Source of the DNA: Kitagawia praeruptora
Taxonomy: Eukaryota; Streptophyta; Magnoliopsida; Apiales; Apiaceae
NCBI GenBank assembly: GCA_037693485.1
Contig: CM075351.1
Span: 71,822,001 to 71,886,000 of the forward strand
Direction: 5' to 3'
Length of the DNA stretch: 64,000 bases
Shown here: piece by piece, positions 31,501 through 42,123 of the stretch
Numbering within the stretch: the stretch's first letter is position 1
Layout of the letters: every line of letters begins with the position of its first letter
The notes under the pieces: model-generated
The model's input: the letters and a program-made list of their open reading frames with translations, nothing else
What the model was told of the DNA's origin: nothing
The model's database searches: none
Position numbers and translations under genes: made by a program

Positions 31501-32217
31501 AGTCATATCAGAGAATATTCTCTTAGTGACTCTAAAGGGTTGAATCTCATCAGCTTCATCAACTTCTAACCCAGGTACACATGCATTAAACAAAAGTTGA
31601 CAAAATCTAGCAAAATAAACTGTAGTAGACTCTGATAACTTATCACCCAAATTCATTAACACATAACGACCATAATCAAAATTACTGCCATAGAGTAGAG
31701 AATACCCAATTTGCAGACTGTCCATTGGAATTGCATCCCAGTTGGTGACCTTCTTCTGGAATGTCCTGGTGATACAGTCGAAGAAAAAGTTCCACTCTTT
31801 TCTCAGATTTGGCCTCCTTACACTGCCCAGCTTTGCAAGAGATTCCATATACCCAATCTCTGTTAACATCTCTCTCAGATTTTGCTCAGAGACAACAGCA
31901 TACGAAGTATGTGTGTCGAAATCCATGGTCTCGCGAACAGTTTGTGGAGTAATCACAAACTCTTGTTCTTCATGAGAGAAGATGATAGACGGAGTTCCAT
32001 TTTCCCCTCCTTCTATATACCTTGAGTTTTGCCAGAAAGTGACAACCTGAGAAGCAGATAGAGTAGCAGGTTCAACCAACGCTTGCCCAATCTCAGAGTC
32101 GCGAAGAAAGTTTTGCATCAGATGAAACGCTTCCGGAGCATGGTCGTTCTCAAGTAGAGCTGCATAATTGTTAGGCACAAAACGTAGACCAAACGAAGTG
32201 AAAGGTTTTGTTGCCAT
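28567..32217 (-). CDS. env-like (third) protein of Sirevirus D, intact, 1216 aa
   Basis: This is the only undamaged copy of this gene in the window. I start at ATG 32217 (MATKPFTSFGLRFVPNN), since A shares it; the open frame further upstream (to 32298) has only a TTG start. Regions: N-terminal domain with LRKEWNFFFD (138-147); Pro/Gln-rich tract (about 261-341); basic KPKRKK (342-347) and KRRR (400-403) followed by acidic DSDDE (408-412); a long acidic region; a predicted coiled coil (roughly 680-790) with DVKKGE after it; a poly-Glu run; and a conserved C-terminus ending TPDLEEVR. No signal peptide or hydrophobic span is visible, unlike a true envelope. The basic-then-acidic pattern suggests nuclear entry. 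Relative to A, a segment of about 170 residues before the C-terminus is almost unrelated. Biochemical function is unknown. Confidence 0.87.
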   Translation of the reverse strand: MATKPFTSFGLRFVPNNYAALLENDHAPEAFHLMQNFLRDSEIGQALVEPATLSASQVVTFWQNSRYIEGGENGTPSIIFSHEEQEFVITPQTVRETMDFDTHTSYAVVSEQNLREMLTEIGYMESLAKLGSVRRPNLRKEWNFFFDCITRTFQKKVTNWDAIPMDSLQIGYSLLYGSNFDYGRYVLMNLGDKLSESTTVYFARFCQLLFNACVPGLEVDEADEIQPFRVTKRIFSDMTNKDVGKDIPPFVLPLALQNFVNQPQDPQSPQREPHQTQQPETQPMPESLATDRTETIPSQPIQSPEPTPTTTVNPTSPQTQPEPMNPEPTNPVTTTHPQPTSKPKRKKHTALNTKHSKAKQTTPIAVYSRRFIKRANRPSTPSVEESSSENEELIAVPQAKRRRLILTDSDDEHVDEAQEKISTDIPTNETEAIIEPSITESGAKISESELAKVQDNEAVRDEMPTMEEFDETPVSFNNEASTPTLMEVTHSVDTGVADGPTVVLEDTEVASHTELNSDAHHVSDHGEEIDKPEKAISSEHIQVDKGKQVAQEPVAAQDEDIASVAPTNESMSDSIEDKSTGVEKAQAQANGQKTGEKPDFAGPSVNEIDDNYLTQQTADWYKSECIFPPGRAAMFLQAHSSKISNPDIFTCLQSTVIQIKSLNHRFDENKKAIVDLRTEVATHEKKSQLVNAKLFQQFSKSQENLKDRLSNVEKNQLLLSEKVDSIANSLELITSILIQDGDDVKKGERIAKTKCKQTQPLSKKDHPEDEGANADKGLRNANPRHGHGRSTRSKPNLVIDKNIQSTSGSKPKDLSFTDNPQTDEELAAKLFREENAEATLEDIQAEEKLLQKEHLKAQKSKKGKKTVRASKPSKPVMKGIEIKEKLSGIQEEEEEEEDKRKLIRKSSLDAKLKLKGVMGEESKSKMLVTTSVDTHVVQKNEDTISVVAQVVTTPLLSSQLKSTFGKGVLHDSSLAATTPMDFTDGRALSGKIGYNKGGIGSHRDKRQHVVPRDPSSLAVPGCGVTQESLDRLESVQLVYQKSLRKDFLLYFMADGTVFKIAENDIDLKYWEELEYVLYLFRVRNQRAQSVSNVLRQKMIQNLARRNMKYNSKYVPKYRDWNGNLIEMEKGTTKLKTDLGITVLDFNVKSEEVKYIRLGNEMRRNKIYDLRAAIFQSDENDPDLREIKEAMQIELENAERRLLIDYLRTTPDLEEVR
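29973..29985 (-). promoter_or_regulatory. internal polypurine-tract-like motif (element D)
   Basis: The plus strand reads TCTCCCCCTTTTT; the minus strand AAAAAGGGGGAGA is identical to the motif in A and B, in the env-like gene just after the coiled coil. Confidence 0.4.
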
Positions 32218-34270
32218 TAGATCCAGAAATAAGCAAAAATCGACTGTGAAAATGATATGCAAGAAAGGTGTTTGTGAAAATGCCAAAGTGAAAAACAAAG
32301 GAGTTCTCTGTTTTGGTAAAGTGAATATGAGTGGGTGAGTAGTGATTGGAACAAAAAGTAATTTGAGTAGTAATTAAAAAATTAAACTCAAACGTTTTTA
32401 CTTGAAAACACGCAACTGTTCCTTGAGAAGTGTGAAAGTGGTACATAATGATGAGTGAGTGGGTGAAAGTGGGACACGTGTCAAACATGCAGCGATTCAC
32501 TTAATTCACGCGCAGTAAAAGCCATTATTACTGCTGTCTTTCCGAGTATCAAGACACTTTACCACTAAATACACTAATTAACAGTTGTCAACCACTCCAT
32601 TTACTCCAAAATTTTCAAATTATCTTAATGAAAATTTACCTTAGAGTACGTAACACAATCCATCAGTGTTTGTCAAATATTCAAACTTTATCACTAAAAT
32701 CCTTTCAAAAATGCACAGTCGTGATTATTTTTGTGTGTGAGTAGCAGAGTTTACCAAATCAATTTTTATAGCATCTAATATTTCATAAAATCCATAAATC
32801 AAATCAATAAACACTGAATGCACAAACTCTCATATTAAACACGAAGTATATGATGAATGCTAAACTCTGTAGTTCCTTAAATACAGAAATCTGAATATCC
32901 CTGTTCCCATTGATGTTCATGATTATCCAAGTAAGCACACAGTCATTATAGACATAAAGATCAGGAGATAGACATCAAAGCATCATTCAGTGAGTTACAT
33001 GTCAAAGATTTCCTCACAAACTCTCAAAGCACACAAGTGTTTAGGTGAAGTGTTTTCGCTCAAATTCAATCAGTAAAAGCAGATACTTCCATAGGCTTGA
33101 ATTTCCACCAAATCTACACTACTTCGATTACATATATGCACAAATCAAAAGGACTTTATTCAGGGTTGTAATGTAGTAAGTTCAAACAGGTGAGAAGAGA
33201 TGTTTTTAACATGAGTGAATTTCGAACTGAACAAGTTAACAGTCCAAATTGTTCAGTCACACTGTTAGTACATATTTGTACAAGATGATCAGTATATATA
33301 CCTCTTTTTTTTTTTATTATATATACCGAGTAACTTTTCTTTTCTTGAGAAACACTCACCTGCTTGCATTTGATTTATCAACAGAATATAACTGCTCTTA
33401 ATACTCCAGAGTTTTAAAAAAATGAGCAGTTATTTAGGCTCAAAGGGGTTTACTAAGGGAAGTGTTTATGAACAGTGTTTATGAACAGTATTCAAAGAAG
33501 TTTTGAACAGTGTTTGAAGAAAGATGGTAAGTCCTAGTGCCTTTATCATTTTCATGCACACACATATCATGTAGTCTCAAAATGGTTTAATGCAAGTTCT
33601 AGAGCAACATACTTACTGATGAACATCACACAGCAATAAAATCTGATTGATATAAAATGTATCAATCACTTATTTGGCTCAAAATCTCACAGGGTGCAGA
33701 CATGAACTTTTTCTCACCAAACTAAACAATGGCACATCTCAAGTTTTAAAATTTTCACAAGTGCAAACAAGGAATCACCAAAAACTATGTATGTCTTGGA
33801 AACAGAGTGTTACTAATCAGAGTTTAGAATTCATCAATATCAGTAGTTATTCATGAGAGGCAATGCACTCAGTATTCATAGATTCAGAGTTTAAGATCAA
33901 ATAAACTAAGAGATGCTCTAAATATGAAATAGTATCATGATGTGTTAACTTACTGCACAATTTCTGATTAGATCACAGTGACTCAGAAAGAATCTTGATT
34001 TATTCACTAAGAATCATGCTTCATACATTTTTCTTCATTGGTATTTTCATTCAGACAAAAATCAACTCAGAATTCACAGAGTTTAACAAACATATTAATA
34101 GTGTATGACCAACAATCATGCTGACAGAGTTTACCAGTGTGAGAATAGAAACATGTGAACAGAGTATGCAGAACAGAGTTTAATTAACAAGGTTCACATA
34201 GCACTTTAGCAATTCACAGAAATATGAGCAGCACATTTTATAAGAAAATTTTTGAGTCTAACCAACATGT
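32218..34270 (-). other. pol to env-like spacer of element D
   Basis: Noncoding and collinear with 6668-8641 of A. It holds the G-box CACGTG (32475-32480, in GACACGTGTC), AAACTCTG-type octamers on the minus strand, an acceptor-like TTTTCACAG about 30 bases before the env-like ATG, and a T-rich run (33306-33316 on plus). A 16-base duplication (GAACAGTGTTTATGAACAGT) lies near 33469-33488. No antisense ORF like that of family 2 was found. Confidence 0.55.
32475..32480. promoter_or_regulatory. G-box (CACGTG) upstream of env-like gene, element D
   Basis: GGACACGTGTCAAAC contains the perfect ten-base palindrome GACACGTGTC, 258 bases upstream of ATG 32217. It is conserved with 8415-8420 in A. No clear TATA box follows it. 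Confidence 0.4.
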
Positions 34271-37200
34271 TTAGTCAAAACCAGATACCATCCCTAGTTC
34301 ATTGACCAGTCTTGTAAATGCTGCTTCACTTAGAGGCTTGGTGAAGACATCTGCAAGTTGTTGATCTGTAGGCACAAAGTAAAGCTCAATATTGCCTTCC
34401 TCTACATGCTCTCTGATAAAGTGATACCTTATGCTGATGTGCTTGGTCATTGAGTGTTGTACTGGATTACTTGTCATTGCAATAGCACTTTGATTATCAC
34501 AGAAAATAGGTATTTTGCTATACCTCAACCCATAATCCAGCAATTGATTCTTCATCCATAGAATCTGTGCACAGCAACTACCAGCAGCAATATACTCTGC
34601 TTCAGCTGTAGATGTTGATATTGATTTTTGTTTCTTGCTGTACCAAGACACAAGTCTGTCACCAAGAAATTGACAACTTCCACTTGTGCTTTTTCTGTCA
34701 ATCTTACAGCCTGCAAAATCTGCATCAGAGTAACCAAGTAGCTTAAAATCTGATTCTCTTGGGTACCACAGCCCTAAAGTTATAGTGCCCTTGAGATACT
34801 TGAAAATCCTCTTCACAGCTGTTAAATGTGGTTCCCTTGGATCTGCCTGAAACCTTGCACACAGACAGGTGGCATACATGATATCAGGTCTACTAGCTGT
34901 TAAATAAAGTAGAGAACCAATCATTCCTCTGTAACTTGTCATATCTACTGATGACCCTGTATTTTTATCCAATTTTGTTGCAGTTGCCATGGGAGTTGTT
35001 GTAGATGAACAGTCAAGCATGCCAAATTTCTTGAGAAGATTTCTGGTATATTTTGCTTGATTGATAAAAATTCCATCATCAGTTTGCTTCACTTGTAAGC
35101 CAAGAAAATAGCTTAGCTCTCCCATCATACTCATTTGATATCTTGACTGCATGAGCTTGGCAAACCTCTTACAGAGTTTATCATTAGTAGATCCAAAAAT
35201 GATGTCATCAACATATATTTGAACTAAGAGCAGGTCACTACCAGATTGAAAGTAAAACAGAGTTTTGTCAATAGTACCTCTGTGAAACCCACTTTCTAGT
35301 AGAAATTTAGCAAGAGTTTCATACCATGCCCTTGGTGCCTGCTTAAGTCCATAGAGTGCCTTGTCTAACCTGTAGACATGGTCTGGATATTTTGGATCTA
35401 CAAAACCAGGTGGTTGTTCAACAAATACTTCTTCTTCAAGTTTTCCATTCAGAAAAGCACTTTTCACATCCATTTGAAAAACCTTGAATTTCTTGTGAGA
35501 AGCATAGGCAAGAAACATCCTTATTGCCTCCAATCTGGCAACTGGTGCAAAAGTCTCATCATAATCTATTCCTTCCTGCTGTGAATAGCCTTTTGCCACC
35601 AGTCTTGCTTTGTTCCTTGTGATAACACCATCACTGTCAGTTTTATTTCTGAAAACCCATTTAGTACCAACAATGGATCTGTTCTTTGGCCTTGGTACAA
35701 GGGTCCACACTTCATTTCTCTCAAATTCATTTAGCTCTTCTTGCATTGCTGTTATCCAGTCAGCATCTTTAAGAGCTTCATTTACTTTCTTTGGATCAGT
35801 TTGTGACAAGAATGCATGAAACAGACATTCATTTGTTGTTGCACTTCTTGTCCTTACTCTTGCATCTGGATCACCAATAATCAAATCAGGTGTGTGTGAC
35901 TTAGTCCATTTTCTTGCAGAAGGCAGATTGCTTCTGTCATCATGTGATCCTCCCCCTTGATCCATGCTCTCCTGATTTTCTTGGTGCCTTTCTTCATTTT
36001 CTGATGCTCCCCCTGAATGTGACTGCTCAGAATTTGAGCTTTCAGATTTTGAATCAACAGAGTTTGATTCCGAGTTATCAACTGAGTCACTATCAGTATT
36101 TGAATTATCACTTTGATGTGATTCTTCATGCTCCCCCTCAACTGGTTCTTCCCTTGTTTCTGATTGAAGAGTCTCTTCAGTATTTACCAGTAGAGGTTCA
36201 GAGTTTAGCTCAACAGAGTTTGTCAGATCAGTCTCATCAGAGTTTACTTTGTCAGAGAATAAATCTTCATTTTCAAAGTGCAGTTGATCATGTTCATTAA
36301 CATCTTCAAGTCCAGTTACTTTCTTGTCATCAAATGACACATGAATTGATTCCATGATCACTTTGGTTCTCAGATTATAAACTCTGAATGCCTTAGTTGA
36401 CAGTGGATAGCCAACAAAAATTCCTTCATCTGCCTTTAGGTCAAATTTGGTCAACTGTTCAGGATGAGTCTTCAACACAAAGCACTTGCATCCAAAAATA
36501 TGAAAATATTTTAGATTTGGCTTTTTCTTTTTCACCATTTCATATGGTGTTTTACCATGCTTGTTGATCAGTGTTGCATTTTGAGTAAAACAAGCAGTTT
36601 GAACTACTTCTGCCCAGAAATATGTTGGCAATTTTGCTTCATCTAGCATGGTTCTGGCAGCTTCTATCAAGGTTCTGTTCTTCCTCTCCACTACACCATT
36701 TTGTTGTGGAGTGCTAGGTGCAGAAAACTCTTGTTTGATTCCTTTACTCTTGCAAAATTCTTCCATTGTTGAATTCCTGAACTCAGTTCCATTGTCACTT
36801 TTGATAATCTTCACTTGATTCTCTGACCCTTTGTCCAGTTGTATTATATGTTCTGCCAGTGTTAATGCAGTTTCATCCTTCTTTGCTAGAAAATACACCC
36901 ATGTGTATCTGGTGTATTCATCAACAATGACTAGAGCATATTTCTTCTTTCCAAGTGACATGACATTCACTGGACCAAAAAGATCAACATGTAGAAGATG
37001 ATAAGGATCAACAATTGAAGACTCAGATTTGCTTTTGAAAGAGACTTTTCTCTGTTTGGCCTTTTGACAAGAATCACACAGGCCTTCTACATTCAACAAA
37101 GACTTTGGTAGTCCTTTTACAAGATCATTCTTTATTAGCTCATTGATGTTGTTCAGATTCAAGTGAGAGAGTTTCTTGTGCCACTTCCAACTCTCTTCAC

Positions 37201-37597
37201 TGGACATTCTTGTTGACAGACACACTGCTTTGCCATCAGAGTTTGTTGATAATTTTATTTCATAGATGTTATTGTGTCTGTTTCCAACTAGAGCAACTTT
37301 CCCTGTAGATTTACCGATGACTTGACAATATTCAGGCTGAAAATCTACATGATATCCTCTGTCACAGATTTGACTCACAGAAAGCAGATCATGCTTGAGT
37401 CCTGGAACCAGAGCTACATTTGTGATGATGACACTTCCAAGATTAATATTGCCATATCCCAGAGTATGTCCTATGTTGCCATCTCCATAGGAAACTTTTG
37501 GGCCAACCTTCTCCTCATACTCTGATAGCAGGGCTTTATTTCCAGTCATGTGTCCTGAACATCCACTGTCCACGACTAGGGTACTTACCCTGGTGCC
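34271..37597 (-). CDS. pol: Pol polyprotein of element D, intact
   Basis: The frame is open without stops from GGC at 37597, directly after an acceptor-like GATTGCAG, to TAA at 34271-34273. Domains in order: protease (DSGCSGHM); GAG-pre-integrase zinc region ([11 protein letters not shown] ... CDSCQKAK); integrase ([24 protein letters not shown]); acidic linker; reverse transcriptase ([11 protein letters not shown], catalytic YVDD at 35215-35204); RNase H ([24 protein letters not shown]). About 1108 residues follow the acceptor. It is close to A's pol but keeps consensus residues where A has substitutions (CARFQ, STAEAEY). With near-identical LTRs this copy could supply active enzyme. Confidence 0.93.
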   Translation of the reverse strand, partial: GTRVSTLVVDSGCSGHMTGNKALLSEYEEKVGPKVSYGDGNIGHTLGYGNINLGSVIITNVALVPGLKHDLLSVSQICDRGYHVDFQPEYCQVIGKSTGKVALVGNRHNNIYEIKLSTNSDGKAVCLSTRMSSEESWKWHKKLSHLNLNNINELIKNDLVKGLPKSLLNVEGLCDSCQKAKQRKVSFKSKSESSIVDPYHLLHVDLFGPVNVMSLGKKKYALVIVDEYTRYTWVYFLAKKDETALTLAEHIIQLDKGSENQVKIIKSDNGTEFRNSTMEEFCKSKGIKQEFSAPSTPQQNGVVERKNRTLIEAARTMLDEAKLPTYFWAEVVQTACFTQNATLINKHGKTPYEMVKKKKPNLKYFHIFGCKCFVLKTHPEQLTKFDLKADEGIFVGYPLSTKAFRVYNLRTKVIMESIHVSFDDKKVTGLEDVNEHDQLHFENEDLFSDKVNSDETDLTNSVELNSEPLLVNTEETLQSETREEPVEGEHEESHQSDNSNTDSDSVDNSESNSVDSKSESSNSEQSHSGGASENEERHQENQESMDQGGGSHDDRSNLPSARKWTKSHTPDLIIGDPDARVRTRSATTNECLFHAFLSQTDPKKVNEALKDADWITAMQEELNEFERNEVWTLVPRPKNRSIVGTKWVFRNKTDSDGVITRNKARLVAKGYSQQEGIDYDETFAPVARLEAIRMFLAYASHKKFKVFQMDVKSAFLNGKLEEEVFVEQPPGFVDPKYPDHVYRLDKALYGLKQAPRAWYETLAKFLLESGFHRGTIDKTLFYFQSGSDLLLVQIYVDDIIFGSTNDKLCKRFAKLMQSRYQMSMMGELSYFLGLQVKQTDDGIFINQAKYTRNLLKKFGMLDCSSTTTPMATATKLDKNTGSSVDMTSYRGMIGSLLYLTASRPDIMYATCLCARFQADPREPHLTAVKRIFKYLKGTITLGLWYPRESDFKLLGYSDADFAGCKIDRKSTSGSCQFLGDRLVSWYSKKQKSISTSTAEAEYIAAGSCCAQILWMKNQLLDYGLRYSKIPIFCDNQSAIAMTSNPVQHSMTKHISIRYHFIREHVEEGNIELYFVPTDQQLADVFTKPLSEAAFTRLVNELGMVSGFD

Positions 37598-37606
37598 CTG
37601 CAATCA
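37597..37606 (-). promoter_or_regulatory. splice-acceptor-like site at the pol start (element D)
   Basis: The minus strand reads TTGTTTGTGATTGCAG|GGCACCAGG|GTAAGTACC: AG at 37599-37598, then pol in phase 0, then a donor-like GTAAGT nine bases on. Same as in A. The gag stop lies 19 bases upstream of the first pol codon in A and D but 20 in B, so the gag/pol frame relation differs while the acceptor is kept. Confidence 0.4.
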
Positions 37607-37613
37607 CAAACAA

Positions 37614-39854
37614 TCACTGATTGTTAGTTTTAAGGATCCAGACTTGCTTGGATCCTTTTGCTTTATTGAATCTGTTAGTTTTTGCAGCGGATTTAGCATT
37701 ATCAGAGTTTAAACTAACATTTTCATTCTTAGTACTTGCAGAATCAACTTTAACCCATTTCAAATTAGGTTTCAGTTCATAATAATTATGATAAATAGCA
37801 TGATAATTCTTGCAAGTATAAATTGAGTGCCAACTACTTCCACAATGTTTGCACAGAGTTTGTGGTCTTGGTTTGACATTTTCCTTTTTCACTCCAGATT
37901 TGGAGGGTAAAGAATTAATGTCTTTGTTCTTCCTGCAAAAGCTAGCAATATGATTAGTGCTACCACAATTATAACATGTTTTTCTAGGTGCAAATGTAGC
38001 TAGCATTGGCTTAATTCCTGATGTTATGCCTACCTTACCATTTCTGTTTTTCCTAGGCATTCTCTGTTTGTTGACAGATTTAATTTCTTTAAGCTTATGC
38101 TTAAGTTGTTTATCTGTCATTGAACCAATATTAACCTGTTTTACACAGGTTTTTACTGGCTCATGTTCAACAGCTCCATGTTCAGTTTTAACAGCACCAT
38201 GAACAAATGTTCCAAATTTCTTAGTAGATAGAGGTGGTCTAATCTTGACTGTATTCTGAAACCTAAGCACATCATCCTCAGAATAACCTAGACCTACTGT
38301 GTCTGATTGAAAGACCTCTTGAGTGTCTTTTCCAGAATGTGTCCAAGTTTTAATAATGTGCTTTGCATCTCCTAATTCAGATTCTAGTTGCTTGTACTTA
38401 CCTAGCAACTCCTGTTCTATAAACACAGCATCATCTCTTTCTTTCTGAATTTTATTCATATTTTCAAGTTGTTCCTCAACAAGTTTATTTCTTTCATTGA
38501 GTTGAGAACACTCACTTTTGATTCTCTCATTTTCTAAAGTCTGATCTCTATAACTGATGTGTAATGCCTTAAGATAAATTCTCAATTCAGTTATATTATC
38601 TGTATTATAAGCATAGGTAGTTGGAGGTACCTTTAGTTCAGAATCTTCATTCTGAGTAGAGGCCATGAGAGCATAGTTCACCTCCTCATCTGAATCTGAG
38701 GTGTCTGCCCAATCTCTGCCTTTGGTGTAGAGTGCCTTTTCAGTTTTACCCTTTTTGCACTCAGGAGCATAGTGACCCATCTCCTTACACTTGTAGCATT
38801 GAATCTCAGACTTGTCTTTCTTACCAGATTTAAAGTCCTTTCCCTCAGATTTCTTGAAATTTTTCTTGTCAGACTTTGAGTAATCCTTGGAGAATTTCTT
38901 TCCCTTCTTGAAGTTCTTGAATCCCATCTTCTTGAAGGTCTTTACCATCAATGCAGCCATTTGCATCATCTCCTCATCATCTTCAGAATCAGATGTTCCA
39001 TCTGTGTTTGAGTCAACATCAGTGTTTGATGACTCACTTTCTGAATGAATGACCAAGGCCTTTCCTTTTGCCTTCTTCCTTGATGCTTCCTTCTTTGAAG
39101 ATTTTTCTTCAACTTTCAGTGCAACAGTCTTTCACTTCCTGCTTGATCTTCTGTTTCTCTGCTCCATTTCCAATTCATGAGTCTTGAGCAGTCCATAGAT
39201 TTCATCAATCTCAGTGTCAGCAAGATCATAGTTGTCTCTTATGGTGGTTGTTTTCACATCCCACTTTTCAGGAAGAGAGAGAAGAAACTTGAGATTTGAA
39301 TCTTCCAGATCATATTCTTTGTTAACCAATGATAGATCATTGAGTAGTTTTCAGAATCTATCAAATGTTTCTGTCATGGTTTCTTCAGACTTTGCCTCAA
39401 AATGCTCATACTCCTGTGTGAGTATGTTCCTTCTGTTCTTCTTAATTGCAGCAGTTCCTTGACATCTAACCTCAAGTGCATCCCATATATCCTTTGCAGT
39501 TGTGCAGTTAATCACTTTGTTAGACATAACATTGTCAAGAGCACTGTGAAGTAAGTGCCTTACTTTGGCATCCTTAGCAATAGATGAAAGATTCTCAGCA
39601 GTTAGATCTTTCTTTTCCTTTGGAACCACCTTTGATTCCTCACCAGCAGCAGCAGCAGTTAACTTAGTAGGTTTATGAGGACCCTCATAAATTCTATCAA
39701 GATATTCTGGATCTGTGGCTTCCAGAAACATAGTCATCTTTACCTTCCAGATTGCATATTCTGATGGCTTCAGTATTGGAACCCTAATTGTTTCATACCT
39801 ACTAACAGTAGTAGGTGCTTTCTCAGAACCTGATGGAGGAGGAATCTCTGCCAT
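37614..39854 (-). pseudogene. gag: gag of element D, two in-frame TGA stops
   Basis: The Gag start is ATG 39854 (MAEIPPPSGSEKAPTTVSRY), 62 bases inside the 5' LTR. The N-terminal copia Gag domain is recognisable (WKVKMTMFLEATDPEYLDRI; later AKDIWDALEVRCQGT). TGA at 39353-39351 (after FDRF) and TGA at 39134-39132 (after RRSSRK) interrupt the frame; all three pieces are in the same frame. Both could be CGA to TGA changes at methylated CpG sites. Three zinc knuckles follow: CYKCKEMGHYAPEC, CYNCGSTNHIASFC and CKHCGSSWHSIYTC. A charged coiled-coil-like region separates the first from the other two. The frame ends TGA 37616-37614. Without readthrough, full Gag is not made. Confidence 0.88.
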
Positions 39855-39902
39855 TGATTACTATTGTGTTTGGATCTTAAACTGTAATAAAGTAACAGAT
39901 TA

Positions 39903-39914
39903 GCTCTGATACCA
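39903..39914 (-). promoter_or_regulatory. primer binding site (initiator tRNA-Met type) of element D
   Basis: The minus strand reads TGGTATCAGAGC, two bases after the end of the 5' LTR. It is complementary to the 3' end of plant initiator methionine tRNA, the usual copia primer. Confidence 0.9.
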
Positions 39915-39916
39915 CT

Positions 39917-40528
39917 TGTTAGGTCGAATACACAATATATATAATCAAGTACTGTATGAGTAAATAACAAGAACACACGTTTTAACTCTTAAAACTGTTT
40001 GGAATTAATAATTCCTCTCTCAGTGATGTAAAATATCACAGAGAGCTGCTTAGGTTACAATGAATGATATTCGTTCACAATGGATACCCTTCTAGGGTTA
40101 ACCTAACTGTATTTATAAGATATACAGCTACGTACAATCGTTAATTGATTCTCCTAAAATTAAGCTATACAATTGATATCAATTACGATTGCTACACGTC
40201 TTCTAAGTCAACTCGATCTCTTTGACAGCTATCCAATCTTCAAAGATATCGCTTCCATATTAATATTAAATTAATCTTCAAACTCTGTTGACTTGTAGAC
40301 GCTTCCAGTAGACAGACTTTAGCAAACTCTGTTGCTCTTCTAGCTAACAGTGTTTGCGCTTCCATGTGTTCAGCTAGCAGTGTTTACGCTTTCTTCTGTC
40401 AGCGTTTGCGCTTCCAGCTATCAGCGTATACTTAAACTCTGTTACAACTGCTTTCAACCAACAAGTTAAACTCTTTTTACCTGTAACACTTAAACACTGA
40501 CATTAAATCACATCAATTATATCTAACA
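39917..40528 (-). repeat. 5' LTR of element D (612 bp)
   Basis: On the minus strand it runs from TGTTAGATATAATTG (40528) to GACCTAACA (39917). The TATA box is TATAAATA on the minus strand at 40117-40110, with the expected leader downstream. Compared base by base with 27800-28411, only 40433 differs. Confidence 0.94.
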
Positions 40529-40533
40529 ATAAT
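40529..40533. repeat. target site duplication ATAAT (right) of element D
   Basis: It matches 27795-27799 and confirms the element's ends. Confidence 0.9.
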
Positions 40534-40534
40534 A

Positions 40535-40640
40535 TTTCAGGCAGATTTTTTATTTGATCATTGTTAGTCTTAACACCTATTCACCCCTTTCAGGCAGATT
40601 TTTTATTTGATCATTGTTAGTCTTAACACCTATTCACCCC
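40535..40640. repeat. perfect 53-bp tandem duplication in an LTR-like remnant
   Basis: The unit TTTCAGGCAGATTTTTTATT... through TATTCACCCC occurs at 40535-40587 and, identical, at 40588-40640. CACCTATTCACCCC(TCCCCTCTAGGTGT) resembles the end of copia LTRs. The stretch links the degraded LTR-like sequence left of element D to the broken start of element C. Confidence 0.85.
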
Positions 40641-40661
40641 TCCCCTCTAGGTGTATTTTCA

Positions 40662-41942
40662 ACCTTTGCCCCTGTAGCAAGATTGGAAGCAATCAGGATG
40701 TTTCTTGCATTTGCAGCTCATTCAAAGTTCAAGGTATACCAGATGGATGTAAAGAGTGCTTTCCTAAATGGCAAGCTTGATGAGGAAGTATATGTGGAGC
40801 AACCACCTGGTTTTGTTGATCCAAAATTTCCAAATCATGTCTACAAACTTGACAAGGCACTCTATGGACTAAAGCATGCACCAAGAGCATGGTGTGAGAC
40901 TTTGTCTAAATTTCTTCTTGAAAATAGCTTCACAAGAGGTACAATTGCCAAAACTCTTTTCTTTAGAAAGATTAAAGGTGAATTGCTTTTAGTTCAAGTT
41001 TATGTTGATGACATCATATTTGGCTCTACTAATGAAAAATTATGTGCTAAATTTAGCAAGCTTATGCTGTCTAAGTATCAGATGAGCATGATGGGTGAGT
41101 TAAATTACTTTTTAGGTTTGCAGGTCAAACAAACTGAGTCTGGTATTTTCATTAATCAGTCAAAGTATATCAAAGATTTTTTAAAAATGTTTGACTTTCA
41201 AGATTGTTCAGTTGCAAAAACACCCATGGCAACAGCCACTAAACTAGACTCTGATCCTAAGGGAAAGAGTGTTGACAACACTAGTTATAGAGGCCTGATA
41301 GGCTCATTTTTATACTTAACTGCAAGTAGACCAGATATAATGTTTTCTACATGTTTATGTGCTAGATTCAAAAGTGATCCTAAGGAATCTCACTTAATTG
41401 TTGTGAAGAGAATATTTAGATATCTCAAGGGGACTCCAAATCTTGGTTCGTGGTATCCTGGAGAATCTGATTTCTCCCTAATTGGCTATTCAGACTCTGA
41501 TTATGAAGAGTGTAAAATAGACAGGAAAAGCACTACAGGTACATGTCAATTTTTGGGAAACAGATTGATTTCTTGGGCAAGCAAGAAGCAACAATCAGTT
41601 TCAACCGCAACTGCAGAAGCTGAGTACATTGCAGCAGGCAGTTGTTATGCACAACTCCTTTAGATAAGAAATCAATTGTTAAATTATGGTATGACACTTA
41701 GTAATATTCCAATGTTTTGTGATAATACTAGTGCTATTAAAATTGCAGAAAATCCAGTTCAATATTCAAGGTCTAAGCACATTGATGTCAGGTATCATTT
41801 TATTAGAGAACATATTTAGAATGTTACTGTGGAACTTCATTTTGTACCTACTGACAAACATCTTGCAAATATTCTAACTAAACCACTTGATGAGACCACA
41901 TTCATTAGGTTGGTTAGTGAGTTAGGAATGTTAGATTTTTAG
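40662..41942 (+). pseudogene. pol: RT and RNase H of element C, two in-frame stops
   Basis: RT is open from 40662 with the [20 protein letters not shown] block, [10 protein letters not shown] and the catalytic YVDD ([13 protein letters not shown], near 41000). RNase H follows with IDRKSTTG and TAEAEY, but the first catalytic region reads [14 protein letters not shown] instead of [17 protein letters not shown] at 41661-41663 and TAG at 41817-41819 interrupt the frame before its end at TAG 41940-41942. Protease and integrase are missing, and the upstream ORF start at 40614 lies in unrelated LTR-like sequence. Confidence 0.85.
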
Positions 41943-42115
41943 ATCTTTGACATTTGCATAAGTAGCAAGGTATGTTGTTTCAGCTTATAGACTTGATATT
42001 TTGTCAGGATCTATATTTGATTGTTAAATGTTTAAGCTGTAACGTCTTACTTTGATAAATTACAGTATGATAGACTTGTTAAAATTCATCAGGATTAGGA
42101 TTACTATCAGGATGC

Positions 42116-42123
42116 TGACGTCA
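42116..42123. promoter_or_regulatory. TGACGTCA bZIP palindrome (element C)
   Basis: GATGCTGACGTCATCAGGATTG: same site and flank as in B at 20956-20963. Confidence 0.4.

Larger units (their letters stand above)
27800..40528 (-). mobile_element. full-length Sirevirus-type Ty1/copia retrotransposon D (family 1), recent insertion
   Basis: A complete 12,729-bp element on the minus strand: 5' LTR (39917-40528), primer site, gag, pol, spacer, env-like, polypurine tract, 3' LTR (27800-28411). Target duplications ATAAT lie at 27795-27799 and 40529-40533. The two 612-bp LTRs differ at one base only (C at 28316, T at 40433), so insertion was recent. Pol and env-like are open throughout; gag has two in-frame TGA codons. 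Its host site is the degraded LTR-like sequence next to element C. The genes are very similar to those of A. Confidence 0.95.

Noticed and set aside
33674..33856. 60-codon plus-strand ORF in the D spacer as a family-1 antisense gene
   Set aside because: No matching open frame in element A and no TATA-like site at a suitable distance.
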